The translations under genes and the position numbers were made by a program. From Aliishimia sp965656085 (lineage in GTDB: Bacteria > Pseudomonadota > Alphaproteobacteria > Rhodobacterales > Rhodobacteraceae): a stretch of DNA of 64,000 nucleotides. Location: the NCBI GenBank assembly GCA_965656085.1, contig CBFHJA010000017.1:19543-83542 (forward strand). The letters run 5' to 3'. Positions 33,484-42,329 of this stretch are shown here, one piece after another. Below the pieces are notes generated by a model. It worked only from the letters and a program-made list of their open reading frames with translations, was not told the origin of the DNA and did not search any database. Each line of letters begins with the position of its first letter. Within the stretch, counting starts at the first letter, position 1.

Positions 33484-35192
33484 CGGCCATGACGCCAGAT
33501 GACGCCATCGCGCATGTCACCGCGACAAATCCGACCTTCGAGGTGGCGACTGCTGAGATTCGCGGCACGGAATACAAGGTATTCCAGAACATCCCGCAAG
33601 ATGTCGGCGCTTTGTTGCGCGCCAGTTGGGAGACACAGGGCAATGGCGCGCTCGACTATCTGGCCTATGAAACCGAAAATTGGACCTTCGCGGAGTTTTG
33701 CGAGGAGGTCAAAGCGTTGAGCCACGCGCTGCGCTCGGAGTTCGGCATCACGCCCAGTGACCGGGTGGCGCTGGCCATGCGCAACTATCCCGAAATGCTG
33801 ATCCTGATGATGGCGATCACCCATGCGGGCGGCGTGATCGTCTTCGTCAATGCATGGTGGACCACCGAAGAGCTTGACTATGCCCTGCGCGACTCGGGGC
33901 CGGTGCTGATCTTCGCGGATGGCCCCCGCGCCGAGCGCATGGCATCTCTGGTCCAACCGCTCGGTCTGCGGATCGTCGGTGTGCGCGATGGCGAGGCGCT
34001 GGCCTCGCATCGCTATTCCGACCTCAAAGCGCAGGGAGCAGGGGCAGACTGGCCGAACGTGACGATCGATCCTGAAGATGACTTCGCGATCATGTATTCC
34101 TCGGGCACGACCGGGCATCCCAAGGGCGTGGTGCAAACCCACCGGGGCGCCGTGAACGCGGTGTTTTCATGGCTGCTGCAGGCGGTGATCGCGCCGCTGG
34201 TCGATCCCCCCGCCGAGGACGCACCCGAGGCCCCGCGCCCGGTGGTTCTGATCGTCACGCCGCTCTTTCACGTCACCGCGACTCATCCGTGTTTCCTGCT
34301 GAGCCTGCCTGCCGGGGCCAAGGTCATACTGATCCGCAAATGGGACGCCGAAGAGGCGGCGCGGTTGATCGACCGCCACAAGGTCACGCGATTGCTTGGC
34401 GTGCCGACCCAATCAGCGGACCTGATGATGGCCGCGCAAAAACTCGGGCTGAGCCTCGACACGCTGGATTTCATCGGGGCGGGCGGGGCCAAGCGTCCGC
34501 CCTCGCAGGTGGCCGAACTTGCGAAGGCCTTTCCGAAGGCCAACATCGCCACCGGCTGGGGCATGACCGAAACCAATGCGCTCGGCATGGGGCTGACCGG
34601 TGCCGACTACGTGGACAGGCCCGGCGTCGCGGGCCGGCCCCATGCACCGCTGGTCGAGATGCGCCTGTTGGATGACGGAGGCCACGAGGTGCCGCGCGGA
34701 GAGCCGGGCGAGATCACGATCAAAAGCCCGACGAATATGCGCTGCTATCTGAATAAGCCCGAGGCCACGGCAGAGGTCCTGCAGGATGGCTGGCTGCGCA
34801 CCGGCGATATGGGTGTGCTGGGCGAGGACGGGCTCTACACGATCGTGGACCGCAAGAAGAACATTATCATCCGGGGCGGCGAAAACATCGCCTGTCTCGA
34901 CGTGGAGGCCGCCATTCACAGCCACCCGGACGTGATCGAAGCCTGCGCCTTTTCGGTGCCCGATGACCGGCTGGGCGAGGTGGTTGGTGCGAAGGTGCAT
35001 GTGACCGAAGGCGCGGCGCTGGACACAGACGGCCTGCGGGTCTTCCTCAAAGAACACATTGCCCATTTCAAGATCCCCGATCACATCTGGATCACCCCCG
35101 ATGCGCTGCCCCGGGCAGCAACAGACAAGCTGGACCGGCGCGGGGTGCGCGCTGCGTGCCTTGCCCTTCTGAACGACAAGAGGACTGCATGA
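33480..35192 (+). CDS. AMP-dependent acyl-CoA synthetase/ligase
   Basis: 570 residues from MTAMTPDDAIAHV, the start being tied to the leader ORF overlap; 33489 is another possible ATG. IMYSSGTTGHPKGVVQTHRG is the ATP/AMP motif, TGWGMTETNALGMG the adenylate motif, DGWLRTGDMGVLGEDGLYTI holds the conserved Asp, and KKNIIIRGGENIACLDVE leads to the C-terminal hinge. The C-terminal lysine region reads LPRAATDKLDRR. It activates a carboxylic acid to its CoA thioester. Chain type is not deducible. First enzyme of a six-gene catabolic run linked by short overlaps. Confidence 0.9.
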   Translation: MTAMTPDDAIAHVTATNPTFEVATAEIRGTEYKVFQNIPQDVGALLRASWETQGNGALDYLAYETENWTFAEFCEEVKALSHALRSEFGITPSDRVALAMRNYPEMLILMMAITHAGGVIVFVNAWWTTEELDYALRDSGPVLIFADGPRAERMASLVQPLGLRIVGVRDGEALASHRYSDLKAQGAGADWPNVTIDPEDDFAIMYSSGTTGHPKGVVQTHRGAVNAVFSWLLQAVIAPLVDPPAEDAPEAPRPVVLIVTPLFHVTATHPCFLLSLPAGAKVILIRKWDAEEAARLIDRHKVTRLLGVPTQSADLMMAAQKLGLSLDTLDFIGAGGAKRPPSQVAELAKAFPKANIATGWGMTETNALGMGLTGADYVDRPGVAGRPHAPLVEMRLLDDGGHEVPRGEPGEITIKSPTNMRCYLNKPEATAEVLQDGWLRTGDMGVLGEDGLYTIVDRKKNIIIRGGENIACLDVEAAIHSHPDVIEACAFSVPDDRLGEVVGAKVHVTEGAALDTDGLRVFLKEHIAHFKIPDHIWITPDALPRAATDKLDRRGVRAACLALLNDKRTA

Positions 35193-36481
35193 CCAATTAC
35201 ACGGAAGAACAGATCGGCGCCTATATTGCCAAAGCCGGACAGGCGGCATGGGACGTGCCGGGCATCGACGCCACCACACCGCGCCGCGAGATCAAAACCG
35301 TGGGCATCATCGGCGCAGGCACGATGGGCGGTGGGATCGCGATGAACTTCGCCACGGCGGGGTTCGGGGTCACCATCGTGGAGACCAAGGCCGAGGCGCT
35401 GGAGCGGGGCCTTGCGGTCGTGCGCGGCAATTACCAGCGCTCCGCCGACAAGGGCCGCTTTCCGCAGGACGAGGTCGAGGCGCGCATGGGCCGCTTTGAC
35501 GGGCAGCTGTCGCTCGATGCGCTCGCGGGCTGCGATCTGGTCATCGAGGCGGTGTTCGAGAACATGGAGCTCAAGCGCGAGATCTTCGGCAAACTGAACA
35601 CAATCATGAAGCCGGGCGCGATCCTCGCCACGAACACCTCCGCGCTCGATATCGACGAGATCGCATCTTGCACGGACCGACCCGAGGACGTGATCGGGCT
35701 GCATTTCTTCTCGCCTGCCAATGTGATGAAACTGCTGGAGATCGTGCGCGCCAAGCACACCGCCGACGACGTGGTGGCGACCTGCATGGACCTTGCCAAG
35801 ACGATCAATAAGATCGCCACGCTCGTGGGTGTCTGCCCCGGCTTCGTCGGCAATCGCATCCTGTTTGCGCGGCAAATTCAAGCCAATAAACTGGTCTATC
35901 AGGGCGTGATGCCATGGGATGTGGACGCCGCGTTCAACGTGTTCGGGCACAAGATGGGGCCGTTTCAGATGATGGACCTCGCCGGGCTCGATATCGGCTG
36001 GTCGAAAGGCGCCAAGACCGACAACCCGATCCGCGACGCGCTCTGCGAGATGGACCGGCGCGGGCAGAAGACCAAGGCGGGCTACTATGACTACGACGCG
36101 TCCCGCACGCCGATCCCGTCGGAGATTACCGCCGGGATCATCAAGGATATCACCGGGGCGGAACCGACCACGATGGCGCCCGAAGAGATCATCAAGCGCT
36201 GCATCTATCCGATGATCAACGAGGGCGTGAAAATCCTCGAAGAGAACAAGGCCCAGCGCGCCTCGGATATCGATGTGGTCTGGCTCAACGGCTATGGCTG
36301 GCCTGCCGACAAAGGCGGGCCGATGTTCTATGGCGACATGGTCGGCGCGTCCGAAGTGCTGGCGACGATGGAAACACTGGGCGCGGAAGATGACGCCTTT
36401 TCGCCCGCTGCAACACTGCGAGAGATCGCGGCGTCCGGCGGCAAATTCACGGAAATCGACACAGGCGGATTGAAGGTATGA
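35189..36481 (+). CDS. 3-hydroxyacyl-CoA dehydrogenase
   Basis: 430 residues. The NAD domain begins near residue 36 with TVGIIGAGTMGGGIAMNFAT (GxGxxG) and continues GCDLVIEAVFENMELKREIF and ATNTSALDIDEIA. IGLHFFSPANVMKLLEIVR contains the catalytic His and VGVCPGFVGNRILFARQ the domain link. A second C-terminal HAD-type segment (KRCIYPMINEGVKILEENKA, VWLNGYGWPADKGGPMFYGD) makes it like the dehydrogenase half of multifunctional FadB/FadJ proteins, but the hydratase half is a separate gene here. It oxidises L-3-hydroxyacyl-CoA to 3-ketoacyl-CoA. The start overlaps the upstream stop. Confidence 0.92.
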   Translation: MTNYTEEQIGAYIAKAGQAAWDVPGIDATTPRREIKTVGIIGAGTMGGGIAMNFATAGFGVTIVETKAEALERGLAVVRGNYQRSADKGRFPQDEVEARMGRFDGQLSLDALAGCDLVIEAVFENMELKREIFGKLNTIMKPGAILATNTSALDIDEIASCTDRPEDVIGLHFFSPANVMKLLEIVRAKHTADDVVATCMDLAKTINKIATLVGVCPGFVGNRILFARQIQANKLVYQGVMPWDVDAAFNVFGHKMGPFQMMDLAGLDIGWSKGAKTDNPIRDALCEMDRRGQKTKAGYYDYDASRTPIPSEITAGIIKDITGAEPTTMAPEEIIKRCIYPMINEGVKILEENKAQRASDIDVVWLNGYGWPADKGGPMFYGDMVGASEVLATMETLGAEDDAFSPAATLREIAASGGKFTEIDTGGLKV

Positions 36482-37257
36482 GCTACGAATTCATCACCAC
36501 CGAGCAGCGCGGAAACATCCTGCTCGTCACCATGAACCGGCCCGAGGTTTACAACGCGGTGCATATGGACATGCATCACGAGATGGCCGATTGCTGGGAC
36601 AAGTTTGCAGCGGCGCAGGACCAATGGGTCGCGGTGCTGACGGGGGCGGGCGACAAGGCGTTCTCGGCGGGCAACGATCTGAAAGCCACCGCGTCGGGCG
36701 GGAGCAAGAAGCTTCTACCGGACAGTGGCTTCGCAGGGCTGTCCTCGCGCTTCGATCTGGAAAAGCCGATTATCGCGGCGGTGAACGGCTTCGCGATGGG
36801 CGGCGGGTTCGAGACCGCGCTGTCCTGCGATATCATCCTCGCCTCCGAGAATGCCAAGTTCGCCCTGCCGGAAGTTAAGGTCGGCTTCTTCGCTGCTGCA
36901 TCCGGGGTGCAGCGCCTGTCGCGCTATGTGGGCCGTCTTGCCGCACAGGAAATGATGCTCACGGGCCGCACGATCATGGCCGATGAAGCGCTGAAGATGG
37001 GCTGCGTCAACGAGGTCGTACCGCATGACAAGCTGATGGAGCGGGCGATGGAACTGGCCGAGCAGATGACCACCGTGTCCCCCTCGGCCGTGAAGGCCAC
37101 CAAGCGCGTGCTCAACGACATGATGCAACGCGACGGCATGGCTGACAGCATCGGCTTTTCCCGTAAGGTCATCGCAGACCTGCAACAAACCGAAGACTTC
37201 CGCGAGGGCGTCCAAGCCTTTGTCGAGAAACGCAAACCCAACTGGGTCAACCGCTAA
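36478..37257 (+). CDS. Enoyl-CoA hydratase/isomerase (crotonase family)
   Basis: 259 residues. The oxyanion-hole segments are DKAFSAGNDLKATASG near 60 and IIAAVNGFAMGGGFETALSC near 100-119, followed by DIILASENAKFALPEVKVGF with the catalytic-position Glu. It hydrates trans-2-enoyl-CoA or acts on a related thioester. Overall look is closer to the CaiD-like crotonobetainyl group than to the mitochondrial type, but I cannot fix the substrate. ATGA overlap with the dehydrogenase suggests consecutive steps. Confidence 0.9.
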   Translation: MSYEFITTEQRGNILLVTMNRPEVYNAVHMDMHHEMADCWDKFAAAQDQWVAVLTGAGDKAFSAGNDLKATASGGSKKLLPDSGFAGLSSRFDLEKPIIAAVNGFAMGGGFETALSCDIILASENAKFALPEVKVGFFAAASGVQRLSRYVGRLAAQEMMLTGRTIMADEALKMGCVNEVVPHDKLMERAMELAEQMTTVSPSAVKATKRVLNDMMQRDGMADSIGFSRKVIADLQQTEDFREGVQAFVEKRKPNWVNR

Positions 37258-37270
37258 GGGAGCACCATTC

Positions 37271-38581
37271 ATGGCGCATACGCACACACCGTTCGAGATG
37301 AACAATCTTGAAATGTCGGAAGGGGCCAAGCCGCTCTACAATGCCGTCATCAAGCACATCAAGGAAAACGTCGATCCGATCACCGAGGAGTTCTACGCTC
37401 TGGGCGAGGGCCGCGCGGACCGCTGGTCCTATACAGCGGAGCAGCTCGAATTGCTCGAAGGCGCGAAGCAAAAGGCGCGCGATGCAGGGCTGTGGAACTT
37501 CTTCTTGCCCAATGCCGAAACAGGCGAGGGCCTGTCGAACCTCGACTATGCCTATATCGCCGCCGAGTTGGGTAAAAGCCCGCTCGCGCCCGAGACGCTG
37601 AACTGCTCCGCGCCGGACACCGGCAACATGGAAGTGCTGGAACGCGTCGGCACGCAGGACCAAAAAGACACATGGCTCAAGCCGCTGCTGGCCGGTCAAA
37701 TCCGCTCCGCCTTTGCCATGACCGAGCCAGATGTGGCCTCCTCGGATGCGAAGAACATCTCCACCTCCGCCGTTCTGGAGAACGGCAAGTGGGTGATCAA
37801 TGGCGAGAAATACTACATCTCCGGTGCCGGCGATCCGCGCTGTAAGATCATGATTGTCATGGTCAAAACCTCCCCAGAAGCCGACACCTTCCGTCAGCAG
37901 AGCCAAATCCTTGTGCCGATGGACACACCCGGCGTCGAAATCCTCGGCCCGATGCACGTGTTCGGCCACGACGACGCGCCACATGGCCACATGCATATCC
38001 GCTTCACCAATGTCCGCGTGCCGGAAAGCAACATCCTGATGGGGGAAGGCTGCGGCTTCGAGATCAGCCAGTTGCGCCTTGGGCCGGGCCGCATCCACCA
38101 CTGCATGCGCTCCATCGGGCAAGCGGAGAAAGCACTGGACCTCATGCTGGAACGTGCGCTGAACCGTCAGGCCTTCGGCAAGAAAATCCTCGATCTCGGC
38201 AAGAACATGGAAACCGTGTCCCGGATGCGGATCGAGATCGAAGCCATGCGCCTGATGGTTCTGAAAGCCGCCAAGGCGATGGACACGCTCGGCAACAAGG
38301 AAGCCCGTATCTGGGTGTCGATGATCAAGGCAATGGTGCCAGAAAAGGTCTGCGAGATCATCGATCAGGCGATGCAGGTGCATGGCGCGACAGGGATTTC
38401 CCAATGGTCGCACCTGTCGGGCATGTATACCGGCCAGCGCACGCTGCGCTTTGCGGACGGTCCTGATGAGGTCCACCACCACGTGGTCGCCCGCGCCGAG
38501 GTCTCGGCTTACAAGGACGACAACATGCGCCGTCACCCGCTCCCGGCCTCCGCGCCCGGCAAAATCTTCTCGGGGCCATAA
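37271..38581 (+). CDS. Acyl-CoA dehydrogenase
   Basis: 436 residues from MAHTHTPFEMNN with AAGGGAGCACCATTC upstream; a longer frame exists. FAMTEPDVASSDAKNISTSA is the FAD-binding segment, INGEKYYISGAGDPRCKIMI the substrate-side sheet, ALNRQAFGKKILDLGKNMET the helical region, and QVHGATGISQWSHLSGMY the C-terminal FAD site. The FADE10/CaiA-like long form (about 400-435 residues) is used for branched or unusual acyl-CoAs. It introduces the 2,3-double bond, feeding the hydratase next door. Confidence 0.91.
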   Translation: MAHTHTPFEMNNLEMSEGAKPLYNAVIKHIKENVDPITEEFYALGEGRADRWSYTAEQLELLEGAKQKARDAGLWNFFLPNAETGEGLSNLDYAYIAAELGKSPLAPETLNCSAPDTGNMEVLERVGTQDQKDTWLKPLLAGQIRSAFAMTEPDVASSDAKNISTSAVLENGKWVINGEKYYISGAGDPRCKIMIVMVKTSPEADTFRQQSQILVPMDTPGVEILGPMHVFGHDDAPHGHMHIRFTNVRVPESNILMGEGCGFEISQLRLGPGRIHHCMRSIGQAEKALDLMLERALNRQAFGKKILDLGKNMETVSRMRIEIEAMRLMVLKAAKAMDTLGNKEARIWVSMIKAMVPEKVCEIIDQAMQVHGATGISQWSHLSGMYTGQRTLRFADGPDEVHHHVVARAEVSAYKDDNMRRHPLPASAPGKIFSGP

Positions 38582-39343
38582 ATGTTTGATCTGACAGGAA
38601 AAGTGGCGCTTCTCACAGGGGCGTCCAAAGGCATGGGTCTGGAGATGGCAAAAGCCCTCGCGGCCCATGGTGCAACGGTCGTGATCTCTGCGCGCAAGCA
38701 GGATCAACTCGAAGCGGCAGCGGCTGAGATCAACGCGTTGGGCAAGGGGACCGCACACGCGGTGGCCTGCAATATCGGCCACAAGGATCAGCTTCAGGCC
38801 CTTGTCGATAGGGCCCATGACAAGGCCGGGCCGATCGACATCGTGGTGGGTAATGCCGGGGTGAATCCCTATTATGGCAAGACCTCCGAGATCCCGGATG
38901 ACGCTTACGAGAAGACCATGCAGGCCAATGTGCAGGCTAATCTGTGGCTCGCGCAGATGGTCGTTCCGGACATGGTCGCGAAAGGGTCCGGGTCGATGAT
39001 GTTCACGTCCTCGATCGGCGCGTTCAAACCCTCGGTCATGCTTGGCACCTATGGGATGTCAAAACTCGCGCTGATCGGGCTGGTCCGGAACCTCGCGGAG
39101 GAGTTCGGCCCGGCGGGCGTGCGCTTCAACGCGATCTGTCCGGGGCTGGTGAAGACCGACTTTGCCCGCGAGCTGTGGGACAATCCGGAGGTCGAACAGC
39201 GCATCCAGAAGCAAATCCCGCTTCGCCGTCTTGGGGAGCCGGAAGACTTTGGCGGCATCGCCGTTTTCCTCGCCTCCGACGCCAGCCGCTACATGACGGG
39301 TCAGGCGCTGACGGTCTGCGGCGGCTCCAATATGTGGACGTAA
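38582..39343 (+). CDS. SDR family oxidoreductase
   Basis: 253 residues, classical SDR. VALLTGASKGMGLEMAKALA is the TGxxxGxG cofactor loop, IDIVVGNAGVNP the NAG motif, MMFTSSIGAFKP the Ser, and YGMSKLALIGLVRNLAEEFG the YxxxK pair; NAICPGLVKTDFARELWD follows. No acidic residue after the second strand and AR at ISARKQDQ suggest NADP preference. It starts one base after the acyl-CoA dehydrogenase stop. Oxidation of a hydroxyacyl or alcohol intermediate of the pathway is inferred. Confidence 0.9.
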   Translation: MFDLTGKVALLTGASKGMGLEMAKALAAHGATVVISARKQDQLEAAAAEINALGKGTAHAVACNIGHKDQLQALVDRAHDKAGPIDIVVGNAGVNPYYGKTSEIPDDAYEKTMQANVQANLWLAQMVVPDMVAKGSGSMMFTSSIGAFKPSVMLGTYGMSKLALIGLVRNLAEEFGPAGVRFNAICPGLVKTDFARELWDNPEVEQRIQKQIPLRRLGEPEDFGGIAVFLASDASRYMTGQALTVCGGSNMWT

Positions 39344-39346
39344 GAC

Positions 39347-40126
39347 ATGGATATCGAAGGTAAGATCGTCGTCGTCACCGGAGCGGCAAGCGGTATCGGC
39401 AAGGCGCTCTGCGAGGCGTTCCACCGCGAAGGCGCAAAGCATGTCGTTTGCTCGGATGTGAACGCGGAGGGCGCGGCGGCGACGGCGGCGGATGTGGGGG
39501 GCACGGCGATCACGACTGACGTGTCGGATGAGGCGCAGGTGGATGCGCTCGTCGACCGGGTGGAGGGCGAGATCGGCCCCATCGACATCTTCTGGTCGAA
39601 TGCGGGTGTCGCGCGTGGCGGCGGCATGGAAGTCCCCACAGAAGGCTGGCAAAAAGTATGGGAAATCAACGTGATGTCCCATGTCTGGGCGGCCCGGAAA
39701 CTGGTCCCGTTGATGACGGAACGCGGCGGTGGCTACCTTCTGAACACCGCCTCTGCCGCCGGTCTTCTGAACCAGATTGGCTCCGCGACGTATGGCGTCA
39801 CCAAGCACGCCGCTGTCGGCCTCGCGGAGTGGCTTGCGATCACCCATGGCGATCAGGGGATCAAGGTGTCGGTTCTCTGCCCACAAGCGGTGCGGACAGA
39901 AATGACGCGCGGCCATGAGGACCATGTGGCGGCGGTGGACGGGATGCTGGAGGTGGAGCCGGTGGCGCAGATGTGCATGGAGGCGATCAAGGATGAGCGG
40001 TTCCTCATTCTGCCGCATGAACAGGTTGCCGACTACATCAAGCTGAAGGCCGGAGACTACGACCGCTGGATCGGGGGGATGCGGAAGCTGAACCGGAAAT
40101 ACGGCACGCTGCCGCCGAATGGTTAA
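39347..40126 (+). CDS. SDR family oxidoreductase
   Basis: 259 residues. IVVVTGAASGIGKALCEAFH is the cofactor loop with VVCSDVNAEG (Asp suggesting NAD), IDIFWSNAGVARGG the NAG motif, LLNTASAAGLLNQIGSATYG with YGVTKHAAVGLAEWLA the catalytic YxxxK. The C-terminal ~50 residues (FLILPHEQVADYIKLKAGDY) are longer than the minimum. Last gene of the acyl-CoA run, three nt after the other SDR. It is not a close copy of its neighbour, so the two probably act on different intermediates. Confidence 0.9.
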   Translation: MDIEGKIVVVTGAASGIGKALCEAFHREGAKHVVCSDVNAEGAAATAADVGGTAITTDVSDEAQVDALVDRVEGEIGPIDIFWSNAGVARGGGMEVPTEGWQKVWEINVMSHVWAARKLVPLMTERGGGYLLNTASAAGLLNQIGSATYGVTKHAAVGLAEWLAITHGDQGIKVSVLCPQAVRTEMTRGHEDHVAAVDGMLEVEPVAQMCMEAIKDERFLILPHEQVADYIKLKAGDYDRWIGGMRKLNRKYGTLPPNG

Positions 40127-40515
40127 CACACCGTTCGGCGCGTATCCGCCCAAAATCAGCGACAAGCCCCAAAGCACAGGTTAACGCCATAAAAACAAGG
40201 TACATACCCCGTATGGCTCGGGGTATGGCTGCGCGTATGGCACCTGTACATACGCACGGTGCGTTAAGGCGGTGGTTAACGGACCGTACGGTGGGCGTGC
40301 GTTAACCTTTGTAGCGGGCTGTGACGTGTTCCTCCCGGCAGCTTTTGTCAAAAAAAGCGCCTGCTGGGCCTTGCCCGCCGCTCACGCGGCAGGCCCCCGC
40401 AGGATGCCGACCCTACGTCGTCATCGGACTTGCCATGTGAGCATGCGCTCCGGGCCGGGAACCCGGGGCGCGCTTCGGTCCGAAAGCGTTTCCCGGACCT
40501 TTGCCGTCGGGGTGC
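40127..40515. other. Intergenic region with dispersed repeat copy 2
   Basis: 389 nt between the SDR gene and the convergent DUF2202 gene. The left half holds the dispersed repeat (40179-40307). The rest is GC-rich with no clear gene or good terminator. Confidence 0.55.
40179..40307. repeat. Dispersed non-coding repeat, copy 2
   Basis: 129 nt with ends GGTTAACGCC and GCGTTAACC. It has the same ordered blocks as 5855-5982: ACAAGGTACATAC, tandem CGTATGGCT-like units, CGTATGGCAC, a central TTAA, then GTACGGTGGG. Divergence is spread through the element and total length is preserved to one base. Confidence 0.8.
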
Positions 40516-41076
40516 TCAGGCGAGCCACGCCTCGAACGCGTCGAGGTGGTTGGCAGACCCGGCCAGCAGGTTGTCGTAGACATTGGCCAGCGACGTGCCT
40601 GCAACATCTTCCGCTGCGGCTGCAATGTCGACCATATCCTTTGTTTCGATCATGATGCCGACGTTGATTGCGTCTTCGACCGACTGGCTGCCGAGTTCGA
40701 GAAGCGTATCATAGAGCCCCTGCAATTCAGCGTCCTCATATGTGCCATCGGATGCAAAATCGAACTCGTCCACGTCGACACCAATTTTCTCGGCTTGCCC
40801 GATCAGGGCGTCGAAGTGCTTGTTCTCGGAAGCGGCGATGTTGTTGAAGATCGACACGCCATAGAGGTCGTAGAATGTGTCGTAGAGATCGCCGGCGAGT
40901 TTTTCTTCTTCGATCATGAATTTGAGCTCACTGATCGCCTCTTCGCTATACGTGACGGTGGTCTCGCCAGATGCCTTTCGCCCGCCTTGGCCATCGCCTT
41001 TGTCTTGGCCGCCCCACTGCTTGCCAAACTGACCGAATTGTTTCGCGCCGCCTGCCTTGAATGCTGCTTTTCTCAT
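40516..41076 (-). CDS. DUF2202-domain ferritin-like protein
   Basis: 186 residues from MRKAAFKAGG, with GAGGTGGACCCA before the ATG. A Gly/Gln/Lys-rich N-terminus (about 1-38) is followed by a helical domain from about 45: SELKFMIEEEKLAGDLYDTF, IFNNIAASENKHFDALIGQ, then GIMIETKDMVDIAAAAED and LLAGSANHLDAFEAWL. The EEEKLA...E..H..A pattern repeated twice is the four-helix, possibly di-metal, architecture of DUF2202. The physiological role is unknown. No signal peptide is obvious. It faces the VPLPA-CTERM gene divergently across 357 nt. Confidence 0.8.
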   Translation of the reverse strand: MRKAAFKAGGAKQFGQFGKQWGGQDKGDGQGGRKASGETTVTYSEEAISELKFMIEEEKLAGDLYDTFYDLYGVSIFNNIAASENKHFDALIGQAEKIGVDVDEFDFASDGTYEDAELQGLYDTLLELGSQSVEDAINVGIMIETKDMVDIAAAAEDVAGTSLANVYDNLLAGSANHLDAFEAWLA

Positions 41077-41433
41077 TGGGTCCACCTCATGGTTTCCGGG
41101 GCCGTGCCCCTGCTGCGTATCAAATGATTCTTACATTCGAATGTGTCTATATTTTGTTTCTCTGGCGGCAGGTGAGGAAACGGTCGGCGGTTCTTTGCCG
41201 ACACCAAAAAGAGCACGAGACACAGCACCACAGCCCCCGCTGCTACGCCGCGGCAGGAGTGTTTGTGCAAATTCCCTCAGGAGCAGTACCTTTCGTGAAA
41301 ACAAAAGAGATAGCGTGACCAGAATTATGATTGATCCCGTGTTGTGCTTCGCAAATCGCCTGTTCTGTGATATGAATCCTGCGTCTTTGCAGAACAGTGG
41401 CGGGGGCTTCCGCCCAATCCTGGGAGGTTTATC
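41077..41433. other. Divergent intergenic region
   Basis: 357 nt between the DUF2202 and VPLPA-CTERM genes, more AT-rich than the surroundings and presumably carrying both promoters. Visible structure: GTCGGC/GCCGAC hairpin at 41183-41202; an 8-bp inverted repeat CTGTTCTG (41360-41367) and CAGAACAG (41390-41397); and a GGCGG/CCGCC hairpin at 41399-41414 shortly before the GGGAGG ribosome site of the next gene. Confidence 0.5.
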
Positions 41434-41985
41434 ATGGACAAAATTAGAACGACCGTGCTTGCGGCAACCTTCGCAGTCGGTGCCTCGGCGGCCTCGTCGG
41501 CGCCAATCAATCTCGACACTACGTACAGCTTTGCCTTCGGTGGGCAGGGCACCGACATATTTGGCACTGCGGGAACTGCTTTCACCGACTGCCTTAACCC
41601 GGCCTGCGTTCCGAGCCCCGCGGGCGTTTCTTTCGAATTTACACTGGCTGGGACAGGCACGCTGACTGTTCTGGACCTGTTCGAGTCCACCGACCGGTTC
41701 GAAATCTTCAATTTCGGCGCATCGCTCGGGACGACATCGGCTCCGACGGACGGCGGAACGTGCGGCGCTGACTTCACCTGCGGGCTTGCCGATCCCAGCT
41801 ACTCGCGCGGCATCTTCGCACTCGGGCCAGGCAGTTATTCGATCAGCGGCCAGCAAACCGAAGGCATCGCCGGCGCAGGGGCTTTCATCGTTGAGACAGG
41901 CGCGATCCCGCTGCCCACGACTCTGCCCCTGCTACTGGCTGGTCTCGGCGGTCTCGCGCTGGCGCGTCGTCGCCAGCGGGGCTGA
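41434..41985 (+). CDS. Secreted protein with VPLPA-CTERM sorting signal
   Basis: 183 residues. The N-terminal signal is MDKIRTTVLAATFAVGASAA (cleavage near SAA-SS). The body is Gly/Thr/Phe-rich beta-sandwich-like with paired cysteines (DCLNPACVPS, GGTCGADFTCGLADPSY). The C-terminus IPLPTTLPLLLAGLGGLALA followed by RRRQRG is the VPLPA-CTERM signal: a short PLP motif, one membrane helix and a basic tail. By family knowledge such proteins are processed by an exosortase and displayed or released at the cell surface. No exosortase gene is in the window. Ligand or function of the body is not recognised. Confidence 0.85.
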   Translation: MDKIRTTVLAATFAVGASAASSAPINLDTTYSFAFGGQGTDIFGTAGTAFTDCLNPACVPSPAGVSFEFTLAGTGTLTVLDLFESTDRFEIFNFGASLGTTSAPTDGGTCGADFTCGLADPSYSRGIFALGPGSYSISGQQTEGIAGAGAFIVETGAIPLPTTLPLLLAGLGGLALARRRQRG

Positions 41986-42140
41986 TCTCTCCTCCGTGCC
42001 TCATCGAGATCAACGAGGGCGGCCTTCTCCTTTCCTGGTCACCGGGTCGCCCAACCCGCGTCGCCCACAGCCTGTGATTGCCGAAGCATGAGCCGGGGGT
42101 GTCGGTCTGGAACCAACGCGTGCCCGCCGTCAGCGGCTAG

Positions 42141-42320
42141 TCAGGCTGCTCTGTTTGACCAGTTCCAGGGCAGGAGATCATCACGCGCGTGATCGTATAG
42201 TCTGGGATGCAAGCCAGCGTGTCAGCGAGCCATCCCTGCGGGTCCTCACCATTCAGCCGGGCCGTCTCAATCAGGTTGGAGGCGATGGCGGCGGCGCGGC
42301 CGCCCTGCCGCGGAAGCGTT
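42141..42320 (-). pseudogene. IS66 family transposase (TnpC) C-terminal remnant
   Basis: On the minus strand one frame gives AAAIASNLIETARLNGEDPQ then GWLADTLACIPDYTITR, and after a shift of frame DDLLPWNW ending at TGA (42141-42143). These are the last ~55 residues of IS66 TnpC (LIETAKLNG.DPQ.WLA..L..I.DH...R.DDLLPWNW). The frameshift and absence of the rest show decay. It starts right after the tesB stop at 42330, so it probably marks an old insertion or deletion junction. Confidence 0.75.
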
Positions 42321-42329
42321 CGGAACCGA

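Noticed and set aside
5855..40307. CRISPR array
   Set aside because: The repeats are two distant single elements, and the internal CGTATGGCT units have no spacers of regular length.
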